Below, one piece after another: positions 53,708 to 63,331 of a stretch of 64,000 bases of DNA. The notes below the pieces were generated by a model. It did not search any database. It was not told the DNA's origin and was given only the letters and a program-made list of their open reading frames with translations. The first letter of the stretch is position 1. Each line of letters starts with the position of its first letter. The stretch is from Arminella tubonensis. GTDB lineage: Bacteria; Pseudomonadota; Alphaproteobacteria; Rhizobiales; Rhizobiaceae. The stretch spans positions 40,004 to 104,003 of the forward strand of contig NZ_PCDP01000005.1 of NCBI RefSeq assembly GCF_003240585.1. Direction: 5' to 3'. The translations under genes were made by a program, and so were the position numbers.

Positions 53708-55045
53708 TCAGCTGTCGAGCGTTTCGAGTTTGCGACTGAAAGCGAGTGCGGCCAATGTACAGAGAGCACCGGACAAAAGGTAGTAGCCGGCAAATGCGAT
53801 GCCGAACTGGCTGGAGAGGCTAAGCGCCACGAAAGGCGCGAAGCCCGCCCCGATCAGCCAGGAAAGGTCCGACGTCATGGCGGCGCCCGTATAGCGATAG
53901 GTTTGGCCGAAGCGCGACGCCAGTGCACCGGCAGCCTGGCCGAAAGAGAGGCCGAGCAACGAGAAGCCTACGATAACATAGGTGTATCGGCCGGTCTGAC
54001 CCGCACTCAGCAACAACGGGGCAATGAAGCTGAAGATCGCGATCAGTACCGCACAGACGGCAAGCTGGCCGCGACGGCCGATGCGGTCGGCCACCAGGCC
54101 GGAAACGACGATACCGGCAATGCAGAATATCGCGCCGATAAACTCGACCATGAGGAAGGCTGCAGGCGTCTGCTCGCTATAGAGGGTGACCCAGCCGAGC
54201 GGAAAAACCGTCATCAGGTGAAAGAGCGCGAAGCTCGCGAGCGGGGCAAAGGCGCCGATCACGACATCGCGGCCATGGGCCCGCAGCATGTCGATGACGC
54301 GGGTCGCTTCCAATTCGTGACGCTCGAGCAGCGCGCCGAACTCCGGCGTCGCGACGATGCGAAGACGTGCGAAAAGTGCAACGACGTTCACCGCGAACGC
54401 ACAGAAGAACGGGTAGCGCCAACCCCATTCGAGGAAGTCGGCATCCGATAGGCTGAAGACGAAATAGGCAAACAGGGCGCTCGCGATCATAAAGCCGATC
54501 GGCGCGCCGAGCTGCGGGATCATCGCGTACCAGCCGCGATGCTTCGAAGGCGCATTCAGCGCCAAGAGGGAGGCCAGGCCATCCCAGGCGCCGCCCAGCG
54601 CCAGGCCCTGGCCGATACGGAAGGCCGCAAGCAGGCCGATTGCCGAAGTTCCGAGCTCGTTATATCCGCCAAGGAAGCTGATCGAGACCGTCGAGCCACC
54701 GAGCAGGAAGAGGGCGATCGTCAGCTTGACGCCGCGACCATAGGTCCTGTCGATCGCCATGAAAATCACCGAACCGATCGGGCGGGCGATGAAGGCCAAC
54801 GAGAAGATCAGGAACGAATAAAGCGTGCCATGCAGGGGATCAGCGAAGGGAAAGAACAGTTTTGGGAAAACCAGCACCGACGCGATGCCATAGACGAAGA
54901 AATCGAAGAATTCCGAGGTGCGGCCAATCACCACGCCGATGGCAATGTTGCCAGGCGCTACCGGCTTGTCGGAATGGATCTTGCGCGCATCGCGCTCGAA
55001 GCCGGACGATGTCGGCTCCACGGACTGATGTGTTACTGCTGCCAT
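53708..55045 (-). CDS. MFS transporter, metabolite:H+ symporter family
   Basis: A 445-residue permease with 12 helices. The N-terminus carries GVVIGRTSEFFDFFVYGIASVLVFPKLFFP and FIARPIGSVIFMAIDRTYGRGVKLTIALFLLGGST, typical of the metabolite:H+ symporter group (ShiA, ProP, KgtP relatives). GLVADRIGRRGQL is the second-half signature loop. I chose the ATG at 55045 because GGGGAGG lies 7 bases before it; the frame is open a little further. The substrate is unknown: a sugar acid, aromatic acid or dicarboxylate is possible. Confidence 0.88.
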   Translation of the reverse strand: MAAVTHQSVEPTSSGFERDARKIHSDKPVAPGNIAIGVVIGRTSEFFDFFVYGIASVLVFPKLFFPFADPLHGTLYSFLIFSLAFIARPIGSVIFMAIDRTYGRGVKLTIALFLLGGSTVSISFLGGYNELGTSAIGLLAAFRIGQGLALGGAWDGLASLLALNAPSKHRGWYAMIPQLGAPIGFMIASALFAYFVFSLSDADFLEWGWRYPFFCAFAVNVVALFARLRIVATPEFGALLERHELEATRVIDMLRAHGRDVVIGAFAPLASFALFHLMTVFPLGWVTLYSEQTPAAFLMVEFIGAIFCIAGIVVSGLVADRIGRRGQLAVCAVLIAIFSFIAPLLLSAGQTGRYTYVIVGFSLLGLSFGQAAGALASRFGQTYRYTGAAMTSDLSWLIGAGFAPFVALSLSSQFGIAFAGYYLLSGALCTLAALAFSRKLETLDS

Positions 55046-55431
55046 AAAAAGCCTCCCCTGCTGAGGTGGATCCCTCCAAGAATCCACCACCAAGAGAGAT
55101 GTTGAACTAAGCTACAGGCTTATCAAGTGTTGAGGCCGGAAATAGTTCACAAATTTCGTCCCTGGCTCCCATGTTTTTGACTTTTTGCCCGGCCTCAGTT
55201 TGTTCGCAGCCTGCCGGTAGCCATTTTCGTCGACGCGGATATATTAGCATTCCAGGAACAATTATCGCCTGGATAAATCCTTCTGGATTTTTCAGGATTT
55301 TGTCGGTACGTCCGAAAATTCGGAGTTACCGCATTGCAGTATGTTTGCTGCGGTGCGACGAAACACCTCATATCGTTCATGACCCCGGTCCTTTAGTCGC
55401 CGTGAGGTCGAAACAAAAAGAGCTTTGAGAC
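55046..55431. other. intergenic region between the MFS gene and cyoA
   Basis: 386 bp with no credible gene. It must hold the leftward MFS promoter and the rightward cyo promoter. It is AT-richer than its surroundings and contains the 26-bp dyad described separately and a weaker hairpin (GCAG with CTGC near 55335-55352). The short frame at 55171-55428 is not coding-like. Confidence 0.6.
55305..55330. promoter_or_regulatory. operator-like dyad upstream of cyoABCD
   Basis: Core TCCGAAAATTCGGA (55311-55324) is a perfect 14-bp palindrome, and GGTA/TACC outside it extend the symmetry to 26 bp with two unpaired positions on each side. It lies 102 bp before the cyoA start. The regulator cannot be named; redox or oxygen control would fit the target genes. 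Confidence 0.5.
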
Positions 55432-56526
55432 GTGCCCAGAGTATCAAAGATTTTAAGCCGTTTTTCCGTTCTGTCCCTGCTGTTTCTGCTCGGGGGCTGC
55501 AACATGGTGGTCATGGCTCCATCTGGCGATATCGCCGTTCAGCAGCGTGACCTCATCATCATCTCGACGGTGCTGATGTTGCTGATCATCATCCCGGTGA
55601 TCTTCCTGACGCTGTTCTTCGCGTGGAAATACCGCCAGGCGAACACGGATGCGAAGTATGATCCCGAATGGCACCACTCGACCCGTCTCGAGGTAGTGAT
55701 CTGGTCTGCGCCGCTGGTGATCATCATCGCGCTTGGCGCCGTTACCTGGATCAGCACGCATAAGCTCGATCCCTACCGGCCGCTGGACCGTATCGATTCC
55801 ACGACGCCTCTGGCGCAGGACGTCAAGCCTCTGACCGTCGAGGTCGTGGCGCTCGACTGGAAATGGCTGTTCTTCTATCCCGACCTCGGCATTGCCACCG
55901 TCAACGAGATGGCGGCACCCGTTAACACGCCGATCAACTTCAAGATCACGTCTTCCGCTGTCATGAACTCCTTCTTCATTCCGGCGCTCGCAGGCCAGAT
56001 CTACGCGATGCCGGGCATGGAAACGAAGCTGCATGCGGTCATCAACAAGCCCGGCGAATTCGAGGGGCTGTCGGCGAACTATAGCGGCGCCGGTTTCTCG
56101 CACATGCGCTTCAAGTTCCACGGTCTCGACCAGGCTGGGTTCGACCAGTGGGTTCAGAAGGCCAAGTCGGAGGGGTCTGCCCTTGGTCGCCCGGAATACC
56201 TCGAGCTGGCCAAGCCGAGCGAGAGGGTGCCGGTTCGTTATTTCTCCACGGTCGACGACGGCCTCTACAACGCGATCCTCAACATGTGTGCCGATCCCAA
56301 CAAGATGTGCATGAACGAGATGATGATGATCGACATGAAGGGCGGCGGCGGCAAGGAGAGCGAGCATAACCGCGCCCGGCTGATCTACGACAATCGCGAC
56401 GCGGACGCTGGCGGTATCACGCCCGCTGCCGGCGAGGCGCAACACGACGACCATTCGATGCCAGGCATGGACATGGGATCTGGCATGAAGATGGGCGGCG
56501 ATGCCCCCGCCAAGCCGAGCAACTGA
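55432..56526 (+). CDS. cyoA: cytochrome o ubiquinol oxidase subunit II
   Basis: Subunit II of the heme-copper quinol oxidase that passes electrons from ubiquinol to oxygen in the inner membrane. The protein is 364 residues. A lipoprotein signal with lipobox LLGGC (Cys23) is followed by two helices (about 40-62 and 82-104). The cupredoxin-like domain contains WKWLFFYPDLGIATVNEMAAPVN and MNSFFIPALAGQIYAMPGMETKL, without the full CuA ligand set, as expected for a quinol oxidase. The Gly/Met/His-rich tail (about 300-364) is variable. The start is GTG at 55432. Confidence 0.94.
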   Translation: MPRVSKILSRFSVLSLLFLLGGCNMVVMAPSGDIAVQQRDLIIISTVLMLLIIIPVIFLTLFFAWKYRQANTDAKYDPEWHHSTRLEVVIWSAPLVIIIALGAVTWISTHKLDPYRPLDRIDSTTPLAQDVKPLTVEVVALDWKWLFFYPDLGIATVNEMAAPVNTPINFKITSSAVMNSFFIPALAGQIYAMPGMETKLHAVINKPGEFEGLSANYSGAGFSHMRFKFHGLDQAGFDQWVQKAKSEGSALGRPEYLELAKPSERVPVRYFSTVDDGLYNAILNMCADPNKMCMNEMMMIDMKGGGGKESEHNRARLIYDNRDADAGGITPAAGEAQHDDHSMPGMDMGSGMKMGGDAPAKPSN

Positions 56527-56575
56527 TCTCGTCGTGCAATCAAGAACAAGACATTCATAAGGACAGAGGCAATCC

Positions 56576-58579
56576 ATGTTTTCCAACCCGGACCTCTTGA
56601 AACTGATCTTCGGCAAGCTGACGCTCGATGCCTTTCCCTACCACGAGCCTATCCTCGTTGGCACGTTCATCGCCGTGGCTATCGGCGGAGCTGCGGTATT
56701 CGGTGCGCTCACCTATTTCCGCCTCTGGGGCTATCTCTGGAGCGAGTGGTTCACCAGCGTCGATCACAAGAAGATCGGCATCATGTATGTCGTGCTCGCG
56801 CTCATCATGCTGCTGCGCGGCTTTTCCGACGCGCTGATGATGCGCCTGCAGCAGGCGATGGCCTTCAACGGCTCCGACGGCTTCCTGCCGCCACACCACT
56901 ATGACCAGGTCTTCACGGCGCACGGCGTCATCATGATCTTCTTCGTGGCGATGCCGCTGGTGACCGGACTGATCAACTTCGTCGTGCCGCTGCAGATCGG
57001 CGCCCGCGACGTTTCTTTCCCGTTCCTCAACAATTTCAGCTTCTGGATGACGACAGCGGGCGCGATCATCATCATGATCTCGCTGTTCATCGGTGAGTTC
57101 GCACGCACGGGCTGGCTTGCCTACCCTCCGCTTTCGGAAGCCGCGTACAGCCCTGATGTCGGTGTCGACTATTACATCTGGGGCCTGCAGATCGCCGGTA
57201 TCGGCACTCTTCTCTCGGGCATCAACCTGATCGCCACCATCGTCAAGATGCGTGCGCCCGGCATGACCATGATGAAGATGCCGATCTTCACCTGGACCGC
57301 GCTCTGCACCAACGTGCTGATCGTTGCCGCTTTTCCGGTGCTGACCGCCGTGCTCGCCCTGCTGTCGCTCGACCGCTACGCCGGCACGAACTTCTTCACC
57401 AACGATCTCGGCGGCAATCCGATGATGTATGTCAACCTCATCTGGATCTGGGGCCATCCGGAAGTCTACATCCTGATCCTTCCGGCTTTCGGTGTGTTTT
57501 CGGAAGTGGTCGCCACCTTCTGCAGCAAGCGGCTGTTCGGCTATGCATCGATGGTCTACGCCACCGTCGTCATCACCATCCTTTCCTATCTCGTCTGGCT
57601 CCACCACTTCTTCACGATGGGCTCGGGTGCAAGCGTCAACTCGTTCTTCGGCATCACGACGATGATCATATCGATCCCGACGGGGGCCAAGATGTTCAAC
57701 TGGCTCTTCACGATGTATCGCGGCCGCATCCGCTTCGAGGTGCCGATGCTTTGGACGATGGGCTTCATGGTGACCTTCGTCATCGGCGGCATGACGGGCG
57801 TGCTGCTCGCCGTTCCCCCGGCCGACTTCGTGCTCCACAACAGCCTGTTCCTCATCGCCCATTTCCACAACGTCATCATCGGCGGCGTGGTCTTCGGGAT
57901 GTTTGCCGGCATCACCTATTGGTTCCCGAAGGCATTCGGCTTCAAGCTCGATCCCTTCTGGGGCAAGATGTCCTTCTGGTTGTGGCTGACCGGCTTCTAC
58001 TTCGCGTTCATGCCGCTCTACGTCCTCGGCCTGATGGGCGTCACCCGCCGCGTCAGCCAGTTCGACGATCCCTCGCTGCAGATCTACTTCGTCACCGCTG
58101 CCTTCGGCGCTGTTCTGATCGCATGCGGCATCGGTTCGTTCATTATCCAGCTGTACGTCAGCATCAAGAACCGCGAAGCCCTGCGCGACTTCACCGGCGA
58201 CCCCTGGGGCGGCCGAACGCTCGAATGGTCGACCTCCTCGCCGCCTCCGGAATATAATTTCGCCATGACGCCGATCGTCTACGATCACGATTCATGGTGG
58301 GACATGAAGAACCGCGGGCACGTTCGTCCGACCGGAGGCTATCTGCCGATCCATATGCCAAAGAACACCGGCACGGGGATCATCCTCGGCGGCCTCAGCG
58401 TTGCCTTCGCCTTCGGCATGATCTGGCACATCTGGTGGCTGGCCGGGCTGTGCTTCGTCGCCATGCTGGCAATCGCGATCGGGCATACCTTCAACTACAA
58501 GCGCGACTTCTACATTCCTGTCGACGATGTCGTCAGAACCGAAAATGCGCGCACGAAGCTGCTGGCAGGACAGGTATAG
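56576..58579 (+). CDS. cyoB: cytochrome o ubiquinol oxidase subunit I
   Basis: Catalytic subunit, 667 residues, about 15 helices. It binds the low-spin heme and the heme-CuB centre and pumps protons. Ligand motifs are visible: [15 protein letters not shown] (low-spin heme His), [16 protein letters not shown] (CuB His cross-linked to Tyr), WLHHFFTMG (CuB His pair) and [14 protein letters not shown] (heme His pair). The length and the N-terminal TM0 match CyoB rather than CoxA. It lies 49 bp after cyoA. Confidence 0.97.
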   Translation: MFSNPDLLKLIFGKLTLDAFPYHEPILVGTFIAVAIGGAAVFGALTYFRLWGYLWSEWFTSVDHKKIGIMYVVLALIMLLRGFSDALMMRLQQAMAFNGSDGFLPPHHYDQVFTAHGVIMIFFVAMPLVTGLINFVVPLQIGARDVSFPFLNNFSFWMTTAGAIIIMISLFIGEFARTGWLAYPPLSEAAYSPDVGVDYYIWGLQIAGIGTLLSGINLIATIVKMRAPGMTMMKMPIFTWTALCTNVLIVAAFPVLTAVLALLSLDRYAGTNFFTNDLGGNPMMYVNLIWIWGHPEVYILILPAFGVFSEVVATFCSKRLFGYASMVYATVVITILSYLVWLHHFFTMGSGASVNSFFGITTMIISIPTGAKMFNWLFTMYRGRIRFEVPMLWTMGFMVTFVIGGMTGVLLAVPPADFVLHNSLFLIAHFHNVIIGGVVFGMFAGITYWFPKAFGFKLDPFWGKMSFWLWLTGFYFAFMPLYVLGLMGVTRRVSQFDDPSLQIYFVTAAFGAVLIACGIGSFIIQLYVSIKNREALRDFTGDPWGGRTLEWSTSSPPPEYNFAMTPIVYDHDSWWDMKNRGHVRPTGGYLPIHMPKNTGTGIILGGLSVAFAFGMIWHIWWLAGLCFVAMLAIAIGHTFNYKRDFYIPVDDVVRTENARTKLLAGQV

Positions 58580-58583
58580 GACG

Positions 58584-59213
58584 ATGACGACAACGCATGC
58601 TGACATGACCGCAGAGGGCGAAGCCCCGGCCTTCTATCTGACGGAAGAGCACCATCCGGAGGGGAGCACCATGCTCGGCTTCTGGATCTACATCATGAGC
58701 GACTGCCTGATCTTCGCGGTGCTCTTTGCCACATACGCAGTGCTCGGCCGCAGCTACGCGGCCGGCCCCTCTCCGGCCGATCTGTTCGAGCTGCCGGTCG
58801 TCGCGGTCAACACCTCGATGCTGCTGCTCTCCTCGATCACCTATGGCTTTGCCATGCTGACGATGGAGAAGAACAACATGAAGGCGACGCTCCTTTGGCT
58901 CGCCGTCACGGGGATTTTCGGTGCCGCATTCGTCGGGCTCGAGCTCAACGAATTCTGGCACCTTATCCAGGAGGGTGCAGGCCCGCAGCGCAGCGCCTTC
59001 CTGTCCGCATTCTTCACGCTGGTCGGGACCCACGGCCTGCACGTTACCGTCGGCATCGTCTGGCTGATCACGCTGATGATCCAGGTCGGGCAGCGCGGGC
59101 TGATTGCCGAAAACAAGCGCCGCCTGATGTGTCTGTCGATGTTCTGGCACTTCCTCGACGTCGTCTGGATCGGCGTCTTCTCCTTCGTCTATCTCATGGG
59201 AGTCCTCGGATGA
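58584..59213 (+). CDS. cyoC: cytochrome o ubiquinol oxidase subunit III
   Basis: Subunit III, 209 residues, five helices, no cofactor; it stabilises the oxidase. [50 protein letters not shown] and [19 protein letters not shown] are typical, as is [22 protein letters not shown] at the C-terminus. I chose the ATG at 58584, 4 bp after the cyoB stop; the earlier in-frame start at 58527 would lie inside cyoB. Its stop overlaps the cyoD start. Confidence 0.95.
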   Translation: MTTTHADMTAEGEAPAFYLTEEHHPEGSTMLGFWIYIMSDCLIFAVLFATYAVLGRSYAAGPSPADLFELPVVAVNTSMLLLSSITYGFAMLTMEKNNMKATLLWLAVTGIFGAAFVGLELNEFWHLIQEGAGPQRSAFLSAFFTLVGTHGLHVTVGIVWLITLMIQVGQRGLIAENKRRLMCLSMFWHFLDVVWIGVFSFVYLMGVLG

Positions 59214-59626
59214 GCTCGAACGCACACACGCCACATCATTCGGGCGACGGCCATTCTCACGATACGCATGGGCACGACGCGCATGGCCATCAGGCCAGCC
59301 ATGGGACGTTCAAGAGCTACATGACGGGCTTCGTGCTTTCCGTCATTCTGACCGCCATTCCTTTCTGGCTGGTCATGGCCAAGGTATTCGAAAGCCCCGT
59401 CACCACTGCGGCGCTGGTGATGGCGCTCGGCGCCATCCAGATCGTCGTGCACATGATCTACTTCCTCCACATGGACACCAAGTCCGAAGGCGGCTGGAAC
59501 ATGATGGCCCTGATCTTCACGGTGGTGCTCGTGGTGATCGCACTCAGCGGCTCCCTCTGGGTGATGCACAACCTCAACGTCAACATGATGCCGATGTCTC
59601 CCGAGATGATGCGCAACGTGCCTTGA
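59210..59626 (+). CDS. cyoD: cytochrome o ubiquinol oxidase subunit IV, His-rich N-terminus
   Basis: Subunit IV, 138 residues, with three helices (about 40-60, 66-88, 100-122). [21 protein letters not shown] and [26 protein letters not shown] are family motifs. The N-terminal tail is unusual, with ten His in the first 31 residues ([20 protein letters not shown] and following), and could bind Cu or Zn. It starts in an ATGA overlap with cyoC. Confidence 0.93.
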   Translation: MSSNAHTPHHSGDGHSHDTHGHDAHGHQASHGTFKSYMTGFVLSVILTAIPFWLVMAKVFESPVTTAALVMALGAIQIVVHMIYFLHMDTKSEGGWNMMALIFTVVLVVIALSGSLWVMHNLNVNMMPMSPEMMRNVP

Positions 59627-59713
59627 AGATGGCGCGGGCGACTACAAATCGCCCGCCGCTCGCCCCCCGGCCGATGCCGTCCGGCCCGCGCCTCCGACGG
59701 AGCCTCGCGCATA

Positions 59714-60475
59714 ATGACAGACAGTCCCCCATCCACCGCTGCTCAATCCCGATCCCGTTCGCTGCTCACGCTTGGAATATGGGTCGCTTCGCTGCTCGTG
59801 CTCACTGCCGTGCTGATCGCACTCGGCGTCTGGCAGGTGGAGCGGCTACACTGGAAGCTCGACCTGATCGCGCGGGTCGACGCACGTGTGCATGCGCCGC
59901 CGCAGCCGGCACCCGGGCCGTCGGAATGGCCGTCCGTCAATGCCAAAGACGACGAGTATCGCCGCATCCAGGCGACCGGCACGCTGCTGAACGATGACGA
60001 GGCGCAGGTCTACGCCGTCACCGATCTCGGACCGGGTTACTGGGTCATGACACCTTTGAAGGTTGCCGACGGTACGATCATCCTTATCAACCGCGGCTTC
60101 GTGCCGACCGATCGTCGAGACCGAGCAAAGCGAACGGACGGCAACCCGTCTGGCCAGGTCACCATCACCGGCCTGCTGCGCCTCAGCGAACCCTTGGGCA
60201 CGCTGCTGCGGTCCAACGTGCCCGCCGCCGAGCGCTGGTATTCACGCGACGTCGCGGCGATTGCCCGCAGCCGAGGCCTGACAAACGTCGCGCCCTATTT
60301 CATGGACGCAGATGCGACGCCCAATATCGGCGGGCTTCCGGTTGGCGGCCTGACGCAGCTGGTCTTTCCGAACAGCCATCTTGTCTACGCCATCACATGG
60401 TTCGGCATGGCGGCGATGACGCTGGGGATGACCGTCTATCTCGTTCGCTCCGAACGGCGCCGCACGAGGTCCTGA
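59714..60475 (+). CDS. SURF1-family oxidase assembly protein
   Basis: A 253-residue membrane protein that helps insert heme into the oxidase. Two helices flank a large periplasmic domain: about 18-40 (LLTLGIWVASLLVLTAVLIALGVWQVERL) and about 225-247 (LVYAITWFGMAAMTLGMTVYLVRS). The GVWQ, VFVP-type INRGFVPTDRR and HLVYAITWFGMA motifs are those of the family. Its place right after cyoABCD, 87 bp downstream, marks it as the dedicated factor for this oxidase. There is no cyoE here. Confidence 0.92.
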   Translation: MTDSPPSTAAQSRSRSLLTLGIWVASLLVLTAVLIALGVWQVERLHWKLDLIARVDARVHAPPQPAPGPSEWPSVNAKDDEYRRIQATGTLLNDDEAQVYAVTDLGPGYWVMTPLKVADGTIILINRGFVPTDRRDRAKRTDGNPSGQVTITGLLRLSEPLGTLLRSNVPAAERWYSRDVAAIARSRGLTNVAPYFMDADATPNIGGLPVGGLTQLVFPNSHLVYAITWFGMAAMTLGMTVYLVRSERRRTRS

Positions 60476-60481
60476 AACGAC

Positions 60482-60509
60482 GACACCGCCGTCTTGCGAC
60501 AGCGGTGTC
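60482..60509. terminator. hairpin between SURF1 gene and the CRPN-type gene
   Basis: GACACCGC and GCGGTGTC pair over 8 bp around a 12-base loop just after the SURF1 stop, between convergent genes. There is no strong T-tract on either side. Confidence 0.4.
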
Positions 60510-60529
60510 CAGCTTCCAGTCTGAATTTG

Positions 60530-60817
60530 TTACCAGCGCGGCCCGTAGTGCCAACCGTAGTAGCGCGGACGGTAGTAGCCCCAGCCGTAAGGCGGCGGCG
60601 GGCGACGTCCCCAATAGCGCGGCGGCGGGCCACGCCAGGCATTCGGACGGCATTCGCCCCAAGGGGTTGCGTGCCATCCACGGCCACAGGCGTAGTCGAC
60701 CGTCACGACGGAGGATACGCTTTCGGTAGTGGCGGATTTGGCGATCGGCATGGCCTCGACAGAAGTGGCGGCCAGTCCACCCAACAGGACAGCGCTGACA
60801 ATCACGGACGATTTCAT
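60530..60817 (-). CDS. small secreted Gly/Tyr/Pro/Arg-rich protein (CGxGxH-CRPN type)
   Basis: A 95-residue protein with a signal peptide (VIVSAVLLGGLAATSVEA, cleavage about residue 22). A conserved VDYACGRGWHATPWGECRPN segment has two Cys, and a low-complexity tail of Pro, Tyr, Arg, Gly and Trp repeats follows (WGRRPPPPYGWGYYRPRYYGW). The Cys-Gly-x-Gly-x-His...Cys-Arg-Pro-Asn pattern is known as a domain that precedes repeats in secreted alphaproteobacterial proteins; its function is unknown. I chose the ATG at 60817, right before the signal peptide; the frame is open to 60901 without coding character. Confidence 0.75.
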   Translation of the reverse strand: MKSSVIVSAVLLGGLAATSVEAMPIAKSATTESVSSVVTVDYACGRGWHATPWGECRPNAWRGPPPRYWGRRPPPPYGWGYYRPRYYGWHYGPRW

Positions 60818-61042
60818 CTTGGTAGACCCTTTATCCTTAGTCCCTTGCGGCATCCAGTAAAAGCCCGGATGCATGAACCGAGGCTGAACCAAAATTGACA
60901 TTTTCGTGGCGAAATCAAGGTCATAGTCACTACCCGTTCTATGATGGCGGGCAAGGATTTGATCGCAGGCGTTGTAGCGTCACAACAGCTTCATCAATCG
61001 GGTTTAAGTGAAAAATGTTATTTACCATATGGGGAACTGGTC

Positions 61043-62650
61043 ATGGTTGACGTCGTTTCGGGCAGTAGTGGAAGCAGCGAGGCTTCGCATCCAGTCCACC
61101 GATCAGGCGGTTCGCCTAAATGGTTCCTTCCGCTCTTCGGTTTGGTGGTGGTGGGTGGACTTGGCTACATCGCCTACGCGCTCGGCCGCGACCTTGCAAC
61201 GGCCAGCGCCGTTCCGTGGATTCTGCTCGGCCTGGCTCTCCTGATCGCGCTCGGCTTCGAGTTCGTCAATGGTTTCCACGACACCGCCAACGCCGTTGCG
61301 ACCGTCATCTACACGCGCTCGATGCCGGCCGAACTGGCGGTCATCTGGTCAGGCTTCTTCAACTTCCTCGGCGTATTGACGTCCAGCGGCGCTGTCGCAT
61401 TCGGCATCCTGGCGCTGCTTCCAGTCGAGCTGATCCTGCAGGTCGGCTCCGGCTCCGGTCTCGCCATGGTCTTTGCGCTGCTGATCGCCGCGATCGTCTG
61501 GAATCTCGGCACCTGGTATCTCGGCCTCCCATCCTCCAGCTCGCACACGCTTGTCGGCTCGATCATCGGCGTCGGTCTCGCCAATCAGTTTCTTGCACCC
61601 ACTGGCAGTGCCACAAGCGGCGTCGAATGGGGGCAGGTCAGCAATGTCGGTCTGTCACTCCTGATTTCGCCTGTCATCGGCTTCGGTCTTTCGGCCGTTC
61701 TTCTGCTGGTGATGAAAACTCTCGTTCGCAACAAGGCGCTCTATGAGGCCCCCAAGACGAACGCTCCGCCGCCGCTCTGGATCCGCGCGCTGTTGATTTT
61801 CACCTGTACGGGTGTCAGTTTCGCACATGGCTCCAACGACGGTCAGAAGGGCATGGGTCTCATCATGCTCATCCTGATCGGCCTTGTACCTACTGCTTTC
61901 GCGCTCAATCGCACCCCCGATATCAACTATCTCGACGCGTACAAGTCGACGTCCGCACAGGTCGAGACAGCTCTTGGAAAATATGTGAAGCCGGGTGTTG
62001 CAGCTCCGGCCGATCCGAAGGCCGCTGTCAGCGATGCCGTCAAGAACAAGACCTGGTCGGATGCAACAACGCCGGCGCTGCAGGCCTATATTCATTCGAC
62101 AAGTGAAGAGGTTTCGGGATACCCGACGATCGAAAGGCTTCCGAACGGCCTGGTCGGCAATATCCGCAATGACATCTATCTGATCGGCGAAGCATTGAAG
62201 CTGATCGACAAGCAGAAGCTGCTGCCGATGAACCCCGCCGATCTGCAGGCGGTCACTGCCTATCACAAGTCGGTCGACAACGCGACGAAGTTCATTCCGC
62301 TCTGGGTCAAGGTCGCGGTCGCGCTGGCACTCGGCCTAGGGACGATGATCGGATGGAAGCGCATCGTCGTTACCGTCGGCGAGAAGATCGGCAAGTCACA
62401 TCTGACCTATGGTCAGGGTGCTGCCGCAGAGGTAGTGGCGATGATCACCATCGGCGCCGCCGACCATCTCGGCCTTCCGGTCTCGACGACGCATGTCCTC
62501 TCCTCAGGCGTTGCCGGCACGATGGCCGCCAACGGCTCCGGTCTGCAGTGGTCTACCGTTCGCAATATGCTGATGGCATGGGTCCTGACGCTGCCGGCGT
62601 CGATTGCTCTGGCCTTCATTCTCTTCGTGATGCTGCGCCACGTATTCTAA
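61043..62650 (+). CDS. pit: Pit-family inorganic phosphate transporter with internal domain
   Basis: A 535-residue low-affinity phosphate (metal-phosphate):H+ symporter. The two PiT signatures are visible: FVNGFHDTANAVAT in the first half and SFAHGSNDGQKG in the second. Between the halves, after the second signature, lies a hydrophilic insert of about 140 residues (from LNRTPDINYLDAYKSTSAQ to VDNATKFIPLWVK) before the final helices, as in the longer rhizobial and PitA-like members. I chose the ATG at 61043 because GGGGA lies 8 bases upstream. It is followed by a strong terminator. Confidence 0.92.
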   Translation: MVDVVSGSSGSSEASHPVHRSGGSPKWFLPLFGLVVVGGLGYIAYALGRDLATASAVPWILLGLALLIALGFEFVNGFHDTANAVATVIYTRSMPAELAVIWSGFFNFLGVLTSSGAVAFGILALLPVELILQVGSGSGLAMVFALLIAAIVWNLGTWYLGLPSSSSHTLVGSIIGVGLANQFLAPTGSATSGVEWGQVSNVGLSLLISPVIGFGLSAVLLLVMKTLVRNKALYEAPKTNAPPPLWIRALLIFTCTGVSFAHGSNDGQKGMGLIMLILIGLVPTAFALNRTPDINYLDAYKSTSAQVETALGKYVKPGVAAPADPKAAVSDAVKNKTWSDATTPALQAYIHSTSEEVSGYPTIERLPNGLVGNIRNDIYLIGEALKLIDKQKLLPMNPADLQAVTAYHKSVDNATKFIPLWVKVAVALALGLGTMIGWKRIVVTVGEKIGKSHLTYGQGAAAEVVAMITIGAADHLGLPVSTTHVLSSGVAGTMAANGSGLQWSTVRNMLMAWVLTLPASIALAFILFVMLRHVF

Positions 62651-62685
62651 CACTCGCGGCCCACTCGGGTGTTGCCGCAGATGAA

Positions 62686-62723
62686 AATAGCCCGCGATCA
62701 TGTTTGATCGCGGGCTATTCTTT
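62686..62723 (+). terminator. intrinsic terminator after pit
   Basis: AATAGCCCGCGATCA and TGATCGCGGGCTATT pair over 15 bp around a 4-base loop and are followed by CTTT. It separates pit from the convergent small gene. Confidence 0.85.
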
Positions 62724-62775
62724 AACCGGATATCGCTCCGGTATTCGTCACGCTCGATACTGCCGTGCGTGCGGA

Positions 62776-63009
62776 TCAGCGCTTGGTTGCGCGCTTTGCC
62801 GGAGCAGCCTTGGTCTTTTGAGCAGGCTCGAGGAGCGCCTCTTCAGCTTCCTTCTGTAGCCGCAACTCCTTCAAGTGCGCGGTCTTCTTGAGACGTGCGG
62901 CCATCTCTTCGCTTGCGATTGCCCGAAACGGTGGATTATCGGCAGCCGCCTTTTCGCGCTTGGCAATCTTTTCCGGGTTAAACAAATTGTCCTTGCCACT
63001 CTTTGGCAT
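62776..63009 (-). CDS. small basic protein, unknown function
   Basis: A 77-residue cytosolic protein, Lys/Ala/Glu-rich, that opens MPKSGKDNLFNPEKIAKREKAAADN. Residues about 28-60 look like a charged alpha helix, and the C-terminus is strongly basic (TKAAPAKRATKR), histone-like. I do not recognise the family; a nucleic-acid-binding role is possible from composition only. It lies downstream of the cold-shock gene on the same strand, 112 bp away. Confidence 0.6.
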   Translation of the reverse strand: MPKSGKDNLFNPEKIAKREKAAADNPPFRAIASEEMAARLKKTAHLKELRLQKEAEEALLEPAQKTKAAPAKRATKR

Positions 63010-63121
63010 GCCGCATTTCCTTCGTTGGGTTGAACTGCAGCGGCGGAAGAAACGGCAATCCCGTTTCAGCCAATATTCTCGCGCAGTGACGTCGCGTCGC
63101 CGGCGCGCGTCAAAGTTTTCG

Positions 63122-63331
63122 TCAGACGGACTGCAGCGTATCAGCCGACATCTTGCCGGATTTCTTGTCGCGCGTCAGTTCATAGGAAATTTTCTGACCA
63201 TCGCTCAGGCTACTCATGCCAGCCCGCTCCACTGCCGAGATATGAACGAACACATCCTGAGAGCCGTCGTCCGGTTGAATGAATCCGAAGCCCTTTGCTG
63301 CATTGAACCATTTGACTGTACCTGTAGCCAC
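63122..63331 (-). CDS. cspA: cold-shock-domain protein (CspA family)
   Basis: A 69-residue single-stranded nucleic-acid-binding protein. RNP1 is KGFGFIQP and RNP2 is DVFVHISAV, both intact. [16 protein letters not shown] at the N-terminus is the family hallmark. It probably acts as an RNA chaperone. The start is GTG at 63331 with AAGGAAG 5-7 bases upstream; the frame is open for another 120 codons but without homology to the family. Confidence 0.93.
   Translation of the reverse strand: MATGTVKWFNAAKGFGFIQPDDGSQDVFVHISAVERAGMSSLSDGQKISYELTRDKKSGKMSADTLQSV

Noticed and set aside
56555..58288. Long open frame (577 codons) antisense to cyoB
   Set aside because: The translation is almost only charged residues and mirrors the hydrophobic codons of cyoB. 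No start signal or motif was seen.
60941..61042. Upstream extension of pit, and a PHO box before it
   Set aside because: A good ribosome-binding site selects the ATG at 61043, and the upstream codons are not conserved-looking. The GTCAC/TTCATC similarity to a PHO box is too weak.
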